Source of the DNA: Erysipelothrix piscisicarius
Lineage (GTDB): Bacteria; Bacillota_I; Bacilli_A; Erysipelotrichales; Erysipelotrichaceae
NCBI RefSeq assembly: GCF_003931795.1
Contig: NZ_CP034234.1
Coordinates: 1,240,001 to 1,304,000, forward strand
DNA: 64,000 nucleotides
Direction of reading: 5' to 3'
A program made the translations under genes and the position numbers. The stretch's first letter is position 1, and every line of letters begins with the position of its first letter. Shown here piece after piece: positions 18,169 through 29,399 of this stretch. Under the pieces are notes generated by a model that was not told where the DNA came from, did not search any database, and worked only from the letters and a program-made list of their open reading frames with translations.

Positions 18169-18759
18169 ATGAAGTCAATTCGTTATTATATTTATTATAT
18201 GAAAGTCAAAAATAAGAAAGCAAAAGATCGAGAGATGCAATTTGAGCTCGATGCCTTTAAACAATTATCACAAATTCCAAAGTCGTATACGTATCATGGC
18301 ACATATATTCCGATCCATCGAAATAATGGCATTACAGAAATTGATCTCATTGTCGTAAATTGTCACGGTATCTTTTGTTTTGAGGTTAAATACACAAAGC
18401 ACCCGTTCATAGGATCACAAGATGCTCAGTTTTGGTATAAAAAAGGTACTCATCAACGTATACGTAATCCTTTTATCCAAAATCGCTATCACGTCGAAGC
18501 ACTGGCCACCTATTTAGGTATGGATGCTGCCTTGATTAAAAATTGTGTTCTTGTTAATCAAATCGATCAGCCTTTACCCGATCTATTCACCCTTAAATCT
18601 GCGATGACTCAAACACGTTCGACCTCAAATCGTCTGTCTCAATCCGAGATTCGAAGCATTAATCGATTATTACTCAAACGACAGCGGTGGATGCTCTTTA
18701 AAAAATGGAAACATCGTCGTTATCGTAAAAAAATGATATTGCGTTGTATTAATGGTTAG
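18169..18759 (+). CDS. NERD-domain protein (nuclease-related)
   Basis: This 196-aa protein has a NERD domain over about residues 22-130. EFE-type acidic residues at the start (REMQFELDAFKQL), then TEIDLIVVN...GIFCFEVKY, resemble the restriction-endonuclease-like core (D...ExK). A single basic tail (KRQRWMLFKKWKHRRYRKK) could bind nucleic acid. RBS AGAGGTT lies 7 bp before the ATG. Family members are predicted nucleases or DNA-processing proteins, and this one is unlinked to any mobile or defence gene here. It converges on the choline-binding gene with a 90-bp overlap, which is odd and suggests one of the two C-termini is misread. Confidence 0.75.
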   Translation: MKSIRYYIYYMKVKNKKAKDREMQFELDAFKQLSQIPKSYTYHGTYIPIHRNNGITEIDLIVVNCHGIFCFEVKYTKHPFIGSQDAQFWYKKGTHQRIRNPFIQNRYHVEALATYLGMDAALIKNCVLVNQIDQPLPDLFTLKSAMTQTRSTSNRLSQSEIRSINRLLLKRQRWMLFKKWKHRRYRKKMILRCING

Positions 18760-20544
18760 GGTACCTACAGCCATTCGACCACTTTTTTTAAGATAATACC
18801 ATTGATTCTTATAGTGTTTCCAACCGGTTTTCATGGATCCTGATGATTCTAAATAATACCAATCTCTACGAACCTTTTTCCATCCTGTTGCCATGGCCCC
18901 TGACGATTCGAAATAATACCATTTTTGATTGATTTGCTTCCAGCCTGTCACCATGGATCCCGATGGTTCCAAATAGTACCATTTCTGATTGATTCGCTTC
19001 CAACCCGTAGCCATCATTCCGGATGGTTCAAGATAATACCATTTATTCTTATCTTTTTTCCAACCAGTCGCCATAGCGCCTGATTTTTCAAAAAAATACC
19101 ACTTATTTTCAATTTTACGCCAACCACGAATCATGGTAGCATTCTCATGAAAATAGTATTTAGAACCCGAAATTGTTTTCCATTGTACTTTTACTAACTT
19201 AAGATTCTCGTCGCGATAGGACGATCGACCTTCTAAGCCTTGCCAACCCGAGTAGAGTAACGGTTCCTTTAGTTTAACCTTGGGCTTTATTTTCTTCTTA
19301 TCTCCCTGATTTATAGCAGGATTTTTCTTTTGACCCTTTAATTCGAGCGTTTCAATTTCTTTAAGAATCTGAGCCAACTCAATAGAGTCACTGCGTTCTT
19401 GTGCATTTTGAAGTTTTTGCCTTAAAATCGCTTTATCTTTTTCCGAGATTTTATGACTTTGAGTTATTTTGAAACTAACATGTTCCACGCTTGTGATAAA
19501 TAAACGATGCTCCTCATTTAATTGACTTGCTTGTTTACGAACCTTATCAAGTTGATGCTCATCTTTACTCGACTCAATCGCCCCCACCAGCTTTTCAAAA
19601 TCTTCAACGGTCAGAAATTGAAATGTTTCGTGCAACGTTTGTTTTAACTCATTTTTTTTATTTTGAAGATTAACACGCTTTTCCTCGTCTGTGATCATCT
19701 TTTTAATTGCTTCAATTTTGCGACGTTTCGTTTCTCCTTCAAGTGCTTTTATTTGACTGAGGTAATCGTTGCGTCTTGAATTTGTAAGCATCGCCTTACC
19801 TTCAAGATATCTTTGAAATTCGATATCATCCGGATTACTTGATTCATCCAACACAGGATTTTTTTGCTCATCCTTATCTTTTTGATCCATGCGTTTCCAT
19901 GGCTTGCCACCTTTTTTTATATGTTCTAATTCAATCTTCTCAAAAAAGGGAATCACTTGTCCCTCCAAGTCTTTTGAATTCATCCAAATGCTCGCGAGCT
20001 GCTCCGCATAGTAACTGCGACTATTTTGATCGAGACGATCAAAGGACTGAATCGCTTTAAGATACGACGCTATTAGATTGCCATTTCGCTCTATTTTTTC
20101 TTCTAAAGCTTGAATTTCCGCTCTTAACTGATTGAGCTGCATGTCATCGATGGTTTCTTTTGAGCGATCAATAAAGTGTCTTATTTGATAACCGGATAAA
20201 AATCTATTTTGGCTCAATTCACGTTCAAACCGTTCAAGATTGCGTAATCGTTTTTTCTGTGCAACACTTTTTTCAACGATTGATTTAATTTGATTTATTT
20301 TTTCTTGTCGTTGATGAATTGGTGTTCGTTCAATCATACGAATATACTTTTCGATATGATCAACATGACGTCAAATATCTACTTGATCATCATCCATATC
20401 TTCAAGTGAAACCAAATAAGCTTTTAAAGCAACCAAATCACGGGCACGCGGCACGCTTTCATCAGCGTAAATCGACGCATCAAATCCTATAACACTTGCA
20501 GTACACAATACAGTACATGCCAATGATAACAGTCTTATTTTCAT
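18670..20544 (-). CDS. Secreted choline-binding type GW-repeat protein, interrupted by in-frame TGA
   Basis: The gene starts at ATG 20544 behind AAGGAG with a signal peptide (MKIRLLSLACTVLCTASVIG). It is open for 57 codons, meets TGA at 20371-20373, and continues in the same frame to 18670 (624 codons with the stop ignored). The middle is long charged helices, probably coiled coil (about 60-400). The C-terminus has about six well-kept 20-residue repeats of the form GWKxxxxxWYYLexSGxMxT plus a divergent first one. These are the cell-wall-binding modules of SpaA and pneumococcal choline-binding proteins. It would attach non-covalently to phosphocholine on the cell surface. As sequenced it is truncated, unless TGA is misread or read through. 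Confidence 0.85.
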
Positions 20545-20817
20545 GTACAAAATCTCCTTAAACTGTAGAATGCCCTTAGGATAATTGAGAACGTTTCAAA
20601 TGTAAAGACTAAAAATTAAATACGCCAAAGGGTAGTTAAAGTGAATTTAAAATGAGACAAAGAAATCAAAAGCAAGATAGTCACAACACGTAAAATTTAT
20701 ACGACATCTAAAAATCATCAATGAAGGCTTTAGGGTCCCCTATCCGCAATCCATAACGATTTCGAAGATCATGTCATAAGAGCATGATACATCATGTAGG
20801 AACGCAAGCCGATTTGG

Positions 20818-20823
20818 TATAAT
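20818..20823 (+). promoter_or_regulatory. Extended -10 promoter of the DUF2513 gene
   Basis: TGGTATAAT supplies a perfect -10 with TGn extension, 24 bp before the ATG at 20848, with RBS AAGGAGG between. The rest of the 300-bp gap (20545-20817) shows no ORF or recognisable RNA, only AT-rich sequence holding the leader and promoter of the choline-binding gene. Confidence 0.55.
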
Positions 20824-20847
20824 AAAAAGGTAAGAAGGAGGCATAAT

Positions 20848-21204
20848 ATGAAACTAAATATTGATTGTGTAAGAGATATTCTACTCCATCTCGATCACCC
20901 CGAACCAACCATCACCTTTGAAGCACTGTCACTGGGTGATTTGCAAAATGTTTATCAACAGCATCAGTGTCTTGATCATCTCCGTAAAATGCATCATGCA
21001 CATATTGTAACCTTGTCACAATCGGATTCGGAGAATCCTTCAATTCAATTAACTCCAAACGGACGGAATCTTATCGATGCTGTTAAAGATGATCGCCTTT
21101 ATCAGGAATTCAAAAAAGAAATCAATGAAAAGTATCCAATCTATACAGTCGAAATTTTTGCTTATGGACTGTTTGCATACCGTTCTACACGATATGGACT
21201 CTAA
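20848..21204 (+). CDS. DUF2513 family protein
   Basis: This 118-aa protein has the typical DUF2513 opening (MKLNIDCVRDILLHLD) and the late ITLTxxGRNLIDAVKDD-like block (QLTPNGRNLIDAVKDD). The fold is predicted winged-helix-like, and members are often phage or mobile-element associated, with no known function. It is preceded by a good RBS and promoter and followed by a terminator. It overlaps the end of brnQ by 4 bp in a convergent arrangement. No other phage gene is nearby. Confidence 0.8.
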   Translation: MKLNIDCVRDILLHLDHPEPTITFEALSLGDLQNVYQQHQCLDHLRKMHHAHIVTLSQSDSENPSIQLTPNGRNLIDAVKDDRLYQEFKKEINEKYPIYTVEIFAYGLFAYRSTRYGL

Positions 21205-22525
21205 GAATGCACTGTCGTTGCATTCTTTTTTTTGTCTTTAAAGGAATAATACATTTGAATTAGGACGAAAGAAATTACTGCCGGAACTACCCAAGCCAAA
21301 CCCTGTCCATTTAGCGGGACTCCTTTCAAAAGCGATCCATTCGTAAACACATACACATCAATGATTGAAACCATCGACATTAAGGTCGTGACACCAATTG
21401 TTGCTTTATATACTGAATGCTTGAGATCCGCAAACAATTCAAGAAAGTTCAATACAATAAGAACCATGGCAATTGGATAGATTGCTTCCAATAAAGGAAC
21501 TGATATCTTTAAAATCTTACTTAACCCTAAATTTGAGGTAATAAAACTCCATATTGAAATCGCAATAACCCAATTTTTATATGAATACCTTGTTTTCGAT
21601 GAAAAATACTGGCTGCACGACGTAATTAACCCCACCGAAGTTGTAAGACATGCTAAGGTAAAAATGATTGCTAATAAAAGAACCCCAACTGGTCCAAAAA
21701 TATGCGTGATGATATGCGCAAGGGTTTGTGCGCCGTGTTCTGAATAACCGTATGCATGACCACTAAGCGCACCTAAATAGGCAAGAGATCCGTAAACAAT
21801 CATCAACAAGACCCCTGCAAATAAACCGGATCGAACGGTATTTTTTACGACATCTGATTCTTCCGTTATTCCAAGACTTTGAATGATTTGCGCAATGACA
21901 AGTCCAAAGTTTAAAGCAGCAATGGTGTCCATCGTAAGATAACCATCAAGAAAGCCTTGAACAAGAGGTGTGGTTTGATAGTTTCCAATTGGTGTCGTAA
22001 AACCATCAAACGGTTTTATAAAACTTCCTACAAACACAATAACCATAAGCACAAGTAAAAGGGGTGTTAGGACTTTCCCCATTCGATCTACCAATTTCGT
22101 CGGATTTTTAGAAATAAAATACGCAATCGTAAAAAAAACAAATGTAAATAAAAATAAACCAATTTGCTGATATCTTGCCAAAGAACCCAAGAAGGGTGCT
22201 ACCTCCATTTCAAAAGGCAGACTTCCCGCTCTTGGAATTCCTAAAAGCGGTCCAATAGAAAGATAAATTAAAAACGTAAAAACCAATGCAAATTTAGGGT
22301 GAACTTTTGATGCAAGAGGAAAGAGGCCTCGATGCTTTGATATGGCAATCACCGCAAAGATGGGAAAACAAACCGCAGTAATATAAAATCCTGCTAAAGA
22401 CAACATTGTGTGGGATCCGGAAGATTCTCCGAGAAACGGTGGAAAGATTAAGTTTCCGCACCAAAAAACAATGAAAACAGTGTTAATGAAACAAATAATG
22501 TATTTTTTCGAGATAATTTCTGCAT
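21201..22525 (-). CDS. brnQ: Branched-chain amino acid carrier BrnQ, single-base frameshift near the start
   Basis: From the ATG at 22525 (RBS GGAG) the frame reads MQKLSRKNTLFVSLTLFSLFFGA, the expected BrnQ N-terminus, and then shifts at 22456-22457. One extra G there restores GNLIFPPFLGESSG and joins the remaining 400 residues, giving a normal 441-aa LIVCS-family sodium symporter with about 12 membrane segments. It imports Leu, Ile and Val. It is expressed behind a T-box leader. The missing base is in a GGG run, so a base-call undercount is as likely as a real mutation. A start at 22406 would lack the first membrane helix. Confidence 0.85.
21203..21233 (+). terminator. Terminator of the DUF2513 gene
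   Basis: AAGAATGC (21203-21210) and GCATTCTT (21220-21227) form the stem, followed by eight T. It overlaps the brnQ stop codon. Confidence 0.8.
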
Positions 22526-22552
22526 ATACTTCTCCTTAATTCATAAAATAAT

Positions 22553-22805
22553 CGACAAAAAAAACTCATCCACAAGGGACGAGGTTATCGCGTTACCACC
22601 CAAATTCCATACAAAGTATGGCTCTCAACGTACATAATAATACGCGTTTCGGGTAACGGGGAACAGCCGGTATCACTTACTTATTTCAGCAATACATCTA
22701 AGTGATGATTTTCAGATACTCTTGAATCATTGACTCTCAGCTAATGTCAACTCTCTGTGCACGCAACAAGTATAGTACTCCTTCACTATCGTAGATTTAT
22801 TTTCA
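22553..22805 (-). ncRNA. T-box leader controlling brnQ
   Basis: The conserved T-box TGGGTGGTAACGCG is at 22589-22602 on the minus strand. It can form the antiterminator or give way to a terminator: CTCGTCC/GGATGAG with a U-run at 22561-22584. Upstream lies a long stem I region containing the AGAGAG and GAA-type elements. T-box leaders sense uncharged tRNA and allow transcription when it accumulates. The gene predicts a Leu, Ile or Val specifier; an ATC (Ile) triplet in the stem I loop near 22705 is a candidate, but I could not fold it with confidence. Confidence 0.88.
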
Positions 22806-22807
22806 TA

Positions 22808-22836
22808 ATAATAATCAATCTACGGTGGCTTGTCAA
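22808..22836 (-). promoter_or_regulatory. Promoter of the T-box/brnQ transcript
   Basis: On the minus strand, perfect TTGACA (22831-22836) and TATTAT (22808-22813) are separated by 17 bp, just upstream of the T-box leader. Confidence 0.8.
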
Positions 22837-22857
22837 TACATAATCTCTCAAAAATAT

Positions 22858-25800
22858 TTATTGATGTTTACGACGAGAATCCAAGAACATCAAGAATCCC
22901 ATTACAATCATCACAAATACAAACCCTGGAAGATCAGACGCACGACCTGTTGAAGGTAAATGACTTTCATCGTTTACACCATTGTCATCTGAATTTGATG
23001 TTTCATCGCCTGCACTTTCATTTGTGCCAGGCTTTTCATTCGGCGTTTCTCCAGGTTTTTCTTCCGGTTTTTCAGGTGTGATACCACCATTACTATTTTG
23101 ATCTTCTTTTATCAATTCTATGGTTTGAGTACGTGTTTGACCATTTTGGGGATTTAGATCAAATGACAGTGTTTTTATATTTGATGCCGAGCGCATCAAC
23201 ATGTTTTGATCATTTAATGAAATTCCAACGTCAATCGTATCAACAGATTGCGATGGATCACTAACACTTACAGTTAGCTTTCCATTTTCATAACGGAAAA
23301 GATAAGAACCAGGTTGAAGGTTTAATGAACGAATTGGTAAGCCTTCAATATCAAGATTTAGGTGATCTTCCTTAAAGACATTCACCGCAATAATCTGTTG
23401 TTGTTCATCATATGCTGCGTGCATTGACGCATCATTTCTTAAAATATGAATTGGATTTTCTTGACTCAATGATGCTGTTTCAGCTTGTTGTACTGCGGTA
23501 AGATCATGACAGCGTAGGATGCATTATCTGCATGAGCTGAATGATTTTGTCGAATGGATACGAAATCATTTTCATACTCTTTATCATTACCAAACAAGGT
23601 ATTAATCGATTGGTAGGTTCCTTTACGCGTTTCATATTCAAATGTAATAGGTGCCTCTTCTAAGAATACATAGCCAACAGCATCATGATAATGACTGGAT
23701 TCATAATGAGCCCACATATTTGGTGTGACGGTCATTTCATGTTGTGAATCGGTCAAGACTTTACCATTAATTGAGAATTGATCTCCAAGACGTGTATCGA
23801 TGATGCGATTTTCAAAAATCGTTTCAATCGTGTCTGGTGAAGTTCCATGAATGTTACTTCCCATTAAAATTACTTTATCGTCTAAGAAAAGATAGGATTT
23901 CTGTGCAGTAAGATCTTGTTGATTGAAGTTAGATTTATCGAGCTTCATTACTGCAGCACCATTAGCACCTTGTTCAACCCCACCAACAAAACTTTGGGGT
24001 GATAGCAATCGTTCTCCACTGCTTAAGGCGAGTTCACGCGTATCCAATGTTACACCTGGTAAACGATATGGATTCACAGTTGGCCAATAACTGACTCCGA
24101 ACTGGCGATCATCATGGGTATAGAGGTAATACATACCATCTCCGGTATACCACCCTTGCCCATTTTCACCACTGAAGGACTCAAAATTAGCAATACGATT
24201 GGAGTACATACTCAATCCGAGTGTATAACGATCATGATGTACGGCAACACGATCCATCGCAGAGAAAATTGACACTTTCTTTTCAAGTTCAACAGGATCA
24301 CGATCTGCACTTAATGCTTTTGTGATCTGTTCTGCATGTTTCATATCACGCACATGATCGAGTGGATTAATGGCTTCTTCGATTTTCGGATACCAAAGCG
24401 CTGTGACACTTTCCACCTTATCTCTAAATAAGTCAGGGGCAATCTCACTGACAAACAGAAGGTTACCGAGCATGCTGAAGCCACCACCATATGCACTGGA
24501 GGACTTCATAAGTTCAGGAGCACGCGACATTCCGCGTCCTTGAACCATTGCCATAAGTTGTCCTTCATGGAGCATACTGATAAATCCACGTTCTAATACA
24601 GGGAATAACGTTTGGTATGTTGATTCATCCAAATGCCATGGACTTGGTTGTAATAGCGTTACAAGGCTTGATACCCCTTCTAAATAAACGGAACCGTATC
24701 CGCCTGTATAGGGAATTGTTTTATGTTGAACCATTGATCCATCTTCATAGATACCATCTTCCGATGTCGCAAGTTCAAATAAAGGAACTAAATCGTTTTG
24801 AAGTCGCTCTAGCTTGGAAACATCTTCACTTAATAAAGCGGTTCCTAACAAACTCATTGCTAAATCCGTACGGTTTGCTCCAGTCCCAATATCGCCCTTT
24901 TTACTCATCTGGTCAACTGCATTCGGTACATAGCTTGCCACAACCGCTTCTAACGCCTCAAGGCGTTGATGAGGAAGATAGTCTGCAAGTAAGATCAAAC
25001 TATCGGTAATTGCTTTGGCACTACCAATTTGATAATCCCACCAATTTCCTTCAAAGACCGATTGATTTCCGTTATAATTAAAGACTTTATAAAGGTGTTC
25101 CATACCCGAAACAATTTCTTCATAAACATCTCGTTGTTGATAAAGAGCCGATTCTGGCATTTGATATGCAAGTACGACTGCTTTAAGATTACGGAATTGT
25201 TTTGTCATATTCGAAGATTTTGTAGCACTGGTGTTCTCCCAAAGATCTTCACGATAATCATTTGTTTTTTTCATACTACGATAGAGTGATTCGCCTTCAC
25301 GAATAACTTTATCTTTAAATGAATCTTTAAGAGAACTTGAGATACTGCTATCACCAATATAGCGCGCTTGCCACTGATGAATCATCGATTGCATCGCTTC
25401 ATTTTTTTCAGTCGCTATAACTTCTACATGAATCGTTTTTAAAAGTCTTGTTCCTGAGAAAATTTGAATCTCGGTTACCCCTTGTTTTTGCGGTAACAGT
25501 AATCCTTCTTCCGTTACATTCACGATTTTTTGATCTTTAGAAATAAATGTCAAATCACGATAGTTAGCATGACGGGGTGTTAATTCAAACTCAATGAAAT
25601 ACCGTTGATTTTCATCAATTTTAAGATTGTCTGATGCAACTGAAAGAGACTGAATCGGTAATGAGGTCGAATTCAAAACCGTCACGGTTACTTCATCATA
25701 AACACTTGGATCAAATGCAGATCGAACTTGAACTTTTGCGATTCCCGGTTTTAAACCAACAATCGATCCTTGATCAACAGTTACAACGGACGGATCACTG

Positions 25801-27428
25801 GATGACCACTCTAAAGTTTTTTGATTGATTGTCTTAGGCTCTGTGGAAACCGGTAAGAATATTTTTTGATTTAATGCCATTTCAAGAGCATTCGTATCCA
25901 ATTGAATGGATGTTGCTCCAATTGGCTTTTCATAAAGCATTAAGTCATCAAGGAAGTAAGATCCTTTCGTATTATGCATCCGGAACACCGGTAAAATCTG
26001 TGTCGTTTTATCATCAGTTGTGAATTCCACTTTAAAACGAACCCATTGATCGGAAGCATTAATGGTATCCGCATGGACTACACCTGATAATTTGTTGGCA
26101 GCATAACCATCAACTTGTAAATTAATACGAGCTTGAGCTGCATTCAACGTTTCAAGGTTTTCAGATTTAAACCATCCCTCATACACATACGTTGTCTCAG
26201 GTTTCACATCATAACGTTTTTGCGGTTTAAAGAAACTTAAAGCACTTTGATCATTACGCTCAAGATTGATCTTCACAGCATACGATCCATCTTTAACATC
26301 CGATTTAACCATTTCCGCACTGTAGTACGATGCATCGAGGTTTGAAGATTTATAGCGTTCAAAAACCCATGATTCAGGTTTTAAATCTTGATCCCACAAA
26401 CCAACATCCTGATGCCAATTGATTTGACTTGTGTTGCCTTTATTTGGAGCCTTAACGAGTTTTTCAAAACTACCATTTTCTAAAATATTTACGGCAAATA
26501 AGTTTGTATCTTTCGGTGCACGTACACTTACATGAATCGTTTTACTCAAACCACTTTTAGAGTCGAATACTGTAATCACACTGTTTCCCTCTGAAACTGC
26601 AGTCACAATCCCTTGAGCATCAACGGTTGCGATACCGAGATCACTGGATGACCACTCCAAACGATCTACAGGATAATCACTGGGTTCCACAATCGGTTTA
26701 ATGCTGGCTTGATCTTGAGGTGCTAAAGTCATTGCATCCTGCACCACATCAAGACTTGTAAGCTTAATATCCGAAGCAATTTCTTTTTCCTGCAATGAAA
26801 TATTTTTAATTGAATACGATCCTTTTATAAATGAAAATTTAAATACGGGTAAAAAGTCTGTTGCGGATTCAATTTTAAATTCATGCTCGAAGTCAGTCCA
26901 CGTGGACGCTTCAGGAAGTTCAAATTCTATTGAAGGTTTGATGATCGTATTTTGATTGTATTGATCAATGGTTAAATTGACGGAAGTGGGTTTTCCGTTT
27001 GCAACGATACTAAAATCAGTTTTATACGATCCTTTCACAATATAGGTTGTATTCGGTTTTGCCTTGATTTTTTTCTCGGGTTTGAAAAAAGACATTGGGG
27101 TTTGGTATTGACTGTTTGAAGAAACAGTCACCACACCTTGATTTAAATCTGCCTTATATTGAGAACGATCAAGGGATGAACCACTATAACGTTCAAACAT
27201 CCACCCAAGTGGCTTTAGATCATTGGTCCAAAAGCCAATGTCTTTATTGTTTGTTTTATTACTTTCATCTATGGGCACAACATTTTCGGTCAATAAAAAA
27301 TCAGAATTGACAAAATACTCATCTGCTGAAGCGGGTTGCCCAACATCCAACGCTTCGATACGTTGTTGAGTTGGGAACAACGTAATCGTAAGAAGCAGCG
27401 TGAGTAAAAACATAACGGTTTTTCTCAT
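22858..27428 (-). CDS. LPXTG-anchored polysaccharide lyase family 8 (hyaluronidase type), single-base frameshift
   Basis: The start is the ATG at 27428 (RBS AGAGG); the signal peptide ends near IEA. The N-terminus has two carbohydrate-binding-like domains (both with WVFERY or WMFERY blocks), each followed by a Big_2 Ig-like repeat, then a third Ig-like unit. The PL8 alpha/alpha domain follows, with NWWDYQIGSAK, GANRTDLAM, the SMVQHKTIPYTGGYG block (catalytic His and Tyr) and GRGMSRA, then the beta-sandwich domains. At 23485-23486 one missing T on the plus strand (an A on the coding strand) shifts the frame. The restored reading joins KAETASLSQENP and gives a 1523-aa protein ending in LPSTG, a membrane helix and RRKHQ. 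PL8 enzymes cleave hyaluronate or chondroitin by beta-elimination, a tissue-spreading factor in Erysipelothrix. Confidence 0.9.
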
Positions 27429-27455
27429 AAATGTAACCTCTTTCTTTTCAAGGTG

Positions 27456-27484
27456 ATTATAAGGTAAACCGGTTATTTTGTCAA
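27456..27484 (-). promoter_or_regulatory. Consensus promoter of the PL8 lyase gene
   Basis: On the minus strand TTGACA (27479-27484), a 17-bp spacer and TATAAT (27456-27461) form a perfect sigma-A promoter. The spacer contains the palindrome AACCGGTT (27467-27474 region), a possible operator. Confidence 0.9.
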
Positions 27485-27504
27485 TTACTTTTAACATTAA
27501 TCAT

Positions 27505-27531
27505 TAAAAAACAGATTCTTATCGAATCTGT
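27505..27531 (-). terminator. Terminator of the DUF4256 gene
   Basis: ACAGATTC (27511-27518) and GAATCTGT (27524-27531) with a U-run on the minus strand, directly after the stop at 27536. Confidence 0.8.
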
Positions 27532-27535
27532 TCGT

Positions 27536-28069
27536 TTATTTTATTTTTAGGTATGTTCGAAATCCACGTGCTGCATAATAGGAATCTGCACCATTATGAT
27601 AAATAAAGACTGTCCCATAACGATAATCTCCAAATATTGCGCCTCCACGATCACGAATGTTTTTTGGGGTCTTAAGCCATGATGATGTTTTCTTATCGAC
27701 CACATCATAGGTTTGTAGAAATTGGTACAAGTCCTCATCCAACAATGCAACCCCTGCTTCATGCGCAATTTGAACTGCACTACCGCTTGGTTTGTTCTTT
27801 TTACGTTGTTCTAATGCTAAAGCATCATAACACAAGCTACGACGCCCAGAAGGACTCTCTGGGGCACTATCCATATAGAGCCATGAATGCTCTTCTACAA
27901 CGAATAAATCTGGTTCTCCCTTCGTTTCTTCCATCCACATTAATGAATCCACAAATTGCGAATTGGATGAGATCACATCCAAAACATCATCCCAAACAAT
28001 TGTTGGATGACGGTGTTCATTCATTTCAAAACGTTCTTGTAACGTTACAAACAATTCTTGTTGGTTCAT
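27536..28069 (-). CDS. DUF4256 domain protein
   Basis: This 177-aa cytosolic protein matches the whole DUF4256 family. Conserved features include LMWMEETKGEPDLFVVE, the SGRRSLCYDALALEQRKKNKP block and the C-terminal GGAIFGDYRYGTVFIYHNGADSYYAARGFR. The function is unknown across the family. It lies 12 bp downstream of the CBS-domain gene on the same strand and is probably co-transcribed with it. Confidence 0.85.
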   Translation of the reverse strand: MNQQELFVTLQERFEMNEHRHPTIVWDDVLDVISSNSQFVDSLMWMEETKGEPDLFVVEEHSWLYMDSAPESPSGRRSLCYDALALEQRKKNKPSGSAVQIAHEAGVALLDEDLYQFLQTYDVVDKKTSSWLKTPKNIRDRGGAIFGDYRYGTVFIYHNGADSYYAARGFRTYLKIK

Positions 28070-28081
28070 GCCATACTCCCT

Positions 28082-28537
28082 CTATCCTTGTTTCATATCT
28101 TGATAATACATTAAAACCGATTTACGCGTAATAATTCCCATAAACTTATTACGGTCATCCACAACAGGAACAAAGTTTTGATCTAAGATCCGATCTAAAA
28201 CATAACTCAGATCGACATCAATGGTCACGGGTGGATTCCAAGAATGACGCATAATATCTTTTAAATACCCTTCTTCAACATCTTTCATATCGGTAATTTT
28301 TTCATGAATTAAATACCAAAGAAAATCCCCTTCATTAATGGTTCCGTAAAATTGACCATCTTCTGTAATGACTGGCATTGCGGTATAACCATGAAATTTC
28401 ATCTTTTCCAATGCTTGCCGCACACTAGCGGTATTGGTAATATAGCCAATCATCCGTTTGGGTTTTAATAAAAATGCAATACTTGTATAAGGTGCTTCAT
28501 TTAAATGTTTTGAATTAATATTATTTAATGTTGTCAT
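28082..28537 (-). CDS. Tandem CBS-domain protein, CbpB/DarB-like
   Basis: This 151-aa protein is made only of two CBS domains: residues about 30-95 (VRQALEKMKFHGYTAMPVITEDGQFYGTI) and 95-150 (LSYVLDRILDQNFVPVVDDRNKFMGIITR). Its size and layout match the stand-alone CBS protein DarB/CbpB (YkuL), which binds c-di-AMP and controls the stringent-response enzyme Rel in Bacillus and Listeria. That specific role is an inference from length and architecture. It is first of a probable pair with DUF4256. Confidence 0.78.
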   Translation of the reverse strand: MTTLNNINSKHLNEAPYTSIAFLLKPKRMIGYITNTASVRQALEKMKFHGYTAMPVITEDGQFYGTINEGDFLWYLIHEKITDMKDVEEGYLKDIMRHSWNPPVTIDVDLSYVLDRILDQNFVPVVDDRNKFMGIITRKSVLMYYQDMKQG

Positions 28538-28602
28538 AGTCCCATCCTTTTACATGCTTATTTTACCATGACTTCCAAAGACGTCTGTCAAATCACATAA
28601 CA

Positions 28603-29280
28603 TTACACATTCCGCTTCAAGATTGCATCCATCCAAAGGGGTGCATACGCTGACGTACACCCCTTAGAAACTTTCATCTCTTTATAGACACCACATGCTT
28701 CACCAATCGCATACGCGCGATCCACAAATTCAGGATAGCCAAAGCCGATTCCACACAACGCACGATTCATCATCCATTGCGTTAAAGGTTGTGCCTGCTC
28801 TAATTGCATTTCAATTTCATCAAGAACATGTATGAGCTCATCCTTGGATTTTTGCTTACGTTTAATGGCATCCACGACAAAGGTCCAATACGCCCGACCA
28901 AGTCGATCTTCCGACTCACTCCTTAAGCGTTCAATCCCTCCATCTTTATCCTTTGAAAAAACAAGACAGCGAAAAATTAAATCTTCTTGAAGCGTCATGA
29001 CGCGCACCTCATTTAAGAATTGAAACACCGTCGGTTCATCCAGTTTGTTGGGATCAAAAAGAAGCACAGCGAGCAATTGATAATCAATAATCCCTGACTT
29101 CCATAGGCATCGTGCCAACTCGTGTTCAAGCCCGATTTCTTTTGCCAGTTTACGGATAACGCCTAAAGGAATTCCCACCGTATTATCATCAGCGCCTTGT
29201 TTGATTAAAGTTTTACGACGACTCTCATTTTGAAAACGCTCCAAATCCAATACCACCGATTCATATGTCCATGATTTCAT
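28603..29280 (-). CDS. DNA alkylation repair protein, AlkD-type HEAT repeat
   Basis: This 225-aa all-helical protein resembles the AlkD/DNA_alkylation family. It opens with RRKTLIKQGADDNTVGIPLGVIRKLAKEIG, followed by HEAT-like helix pairs and the late WMNRALCGIGFGYPE block. AlkD glycosylases excise bulky or N3/N7-alkylated bases. The catalytic Trp/Asp/Arg trio cannot be mapped confidently by eye, so activity is inferred. It is a single gene with its own RBS (AGAGGTG). Confidence 0.72.
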   Translation of the reverse strand: MKSWTYESVVLDLERFQNESRRKTLIKQGADDNTVGIPLGVIRKLAKEIGLEHELARCLWKSGIIDYQLLAVLLFDPNKLDEPTVFQFLNEVRVMTLQEDLIFRCLVFSKDKDGGIERLRSESEDRLGRAYWTFVVDAIKRKQKSKDELIHVLDEIEMQLEQAQPLTQWMMNRALCGIGFGYPEFVDRAYAIGEACGVYKEMKVSKGCTSAYAPLWMDAILKRNV

Positions 29281-29399
29281 GCCATCACCTCTCTTCTCAT
29301 TATAACGATGTATTCAACATTTGAAGCGTCAAACGACCATCACACCTTTCACTTGATTTATTTTTACAAAGACGTATGCTTATTAAAAAAGGAGTTTTT

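Noticed and set aside
18169..18759. NERD protein as part of a defence system
   Set aside because: Neighbours are a cofactor-ligase-like gene and a surface protein; no helicase, methylase or other defence gene is adjacent.
18840..19140. Sixty-base periodicity as a CRISPR-like array
   Set aside because: The 60-bp period is the 20-residue GW repeats of the choline-binding protein, and the units are diverged coding sequence.
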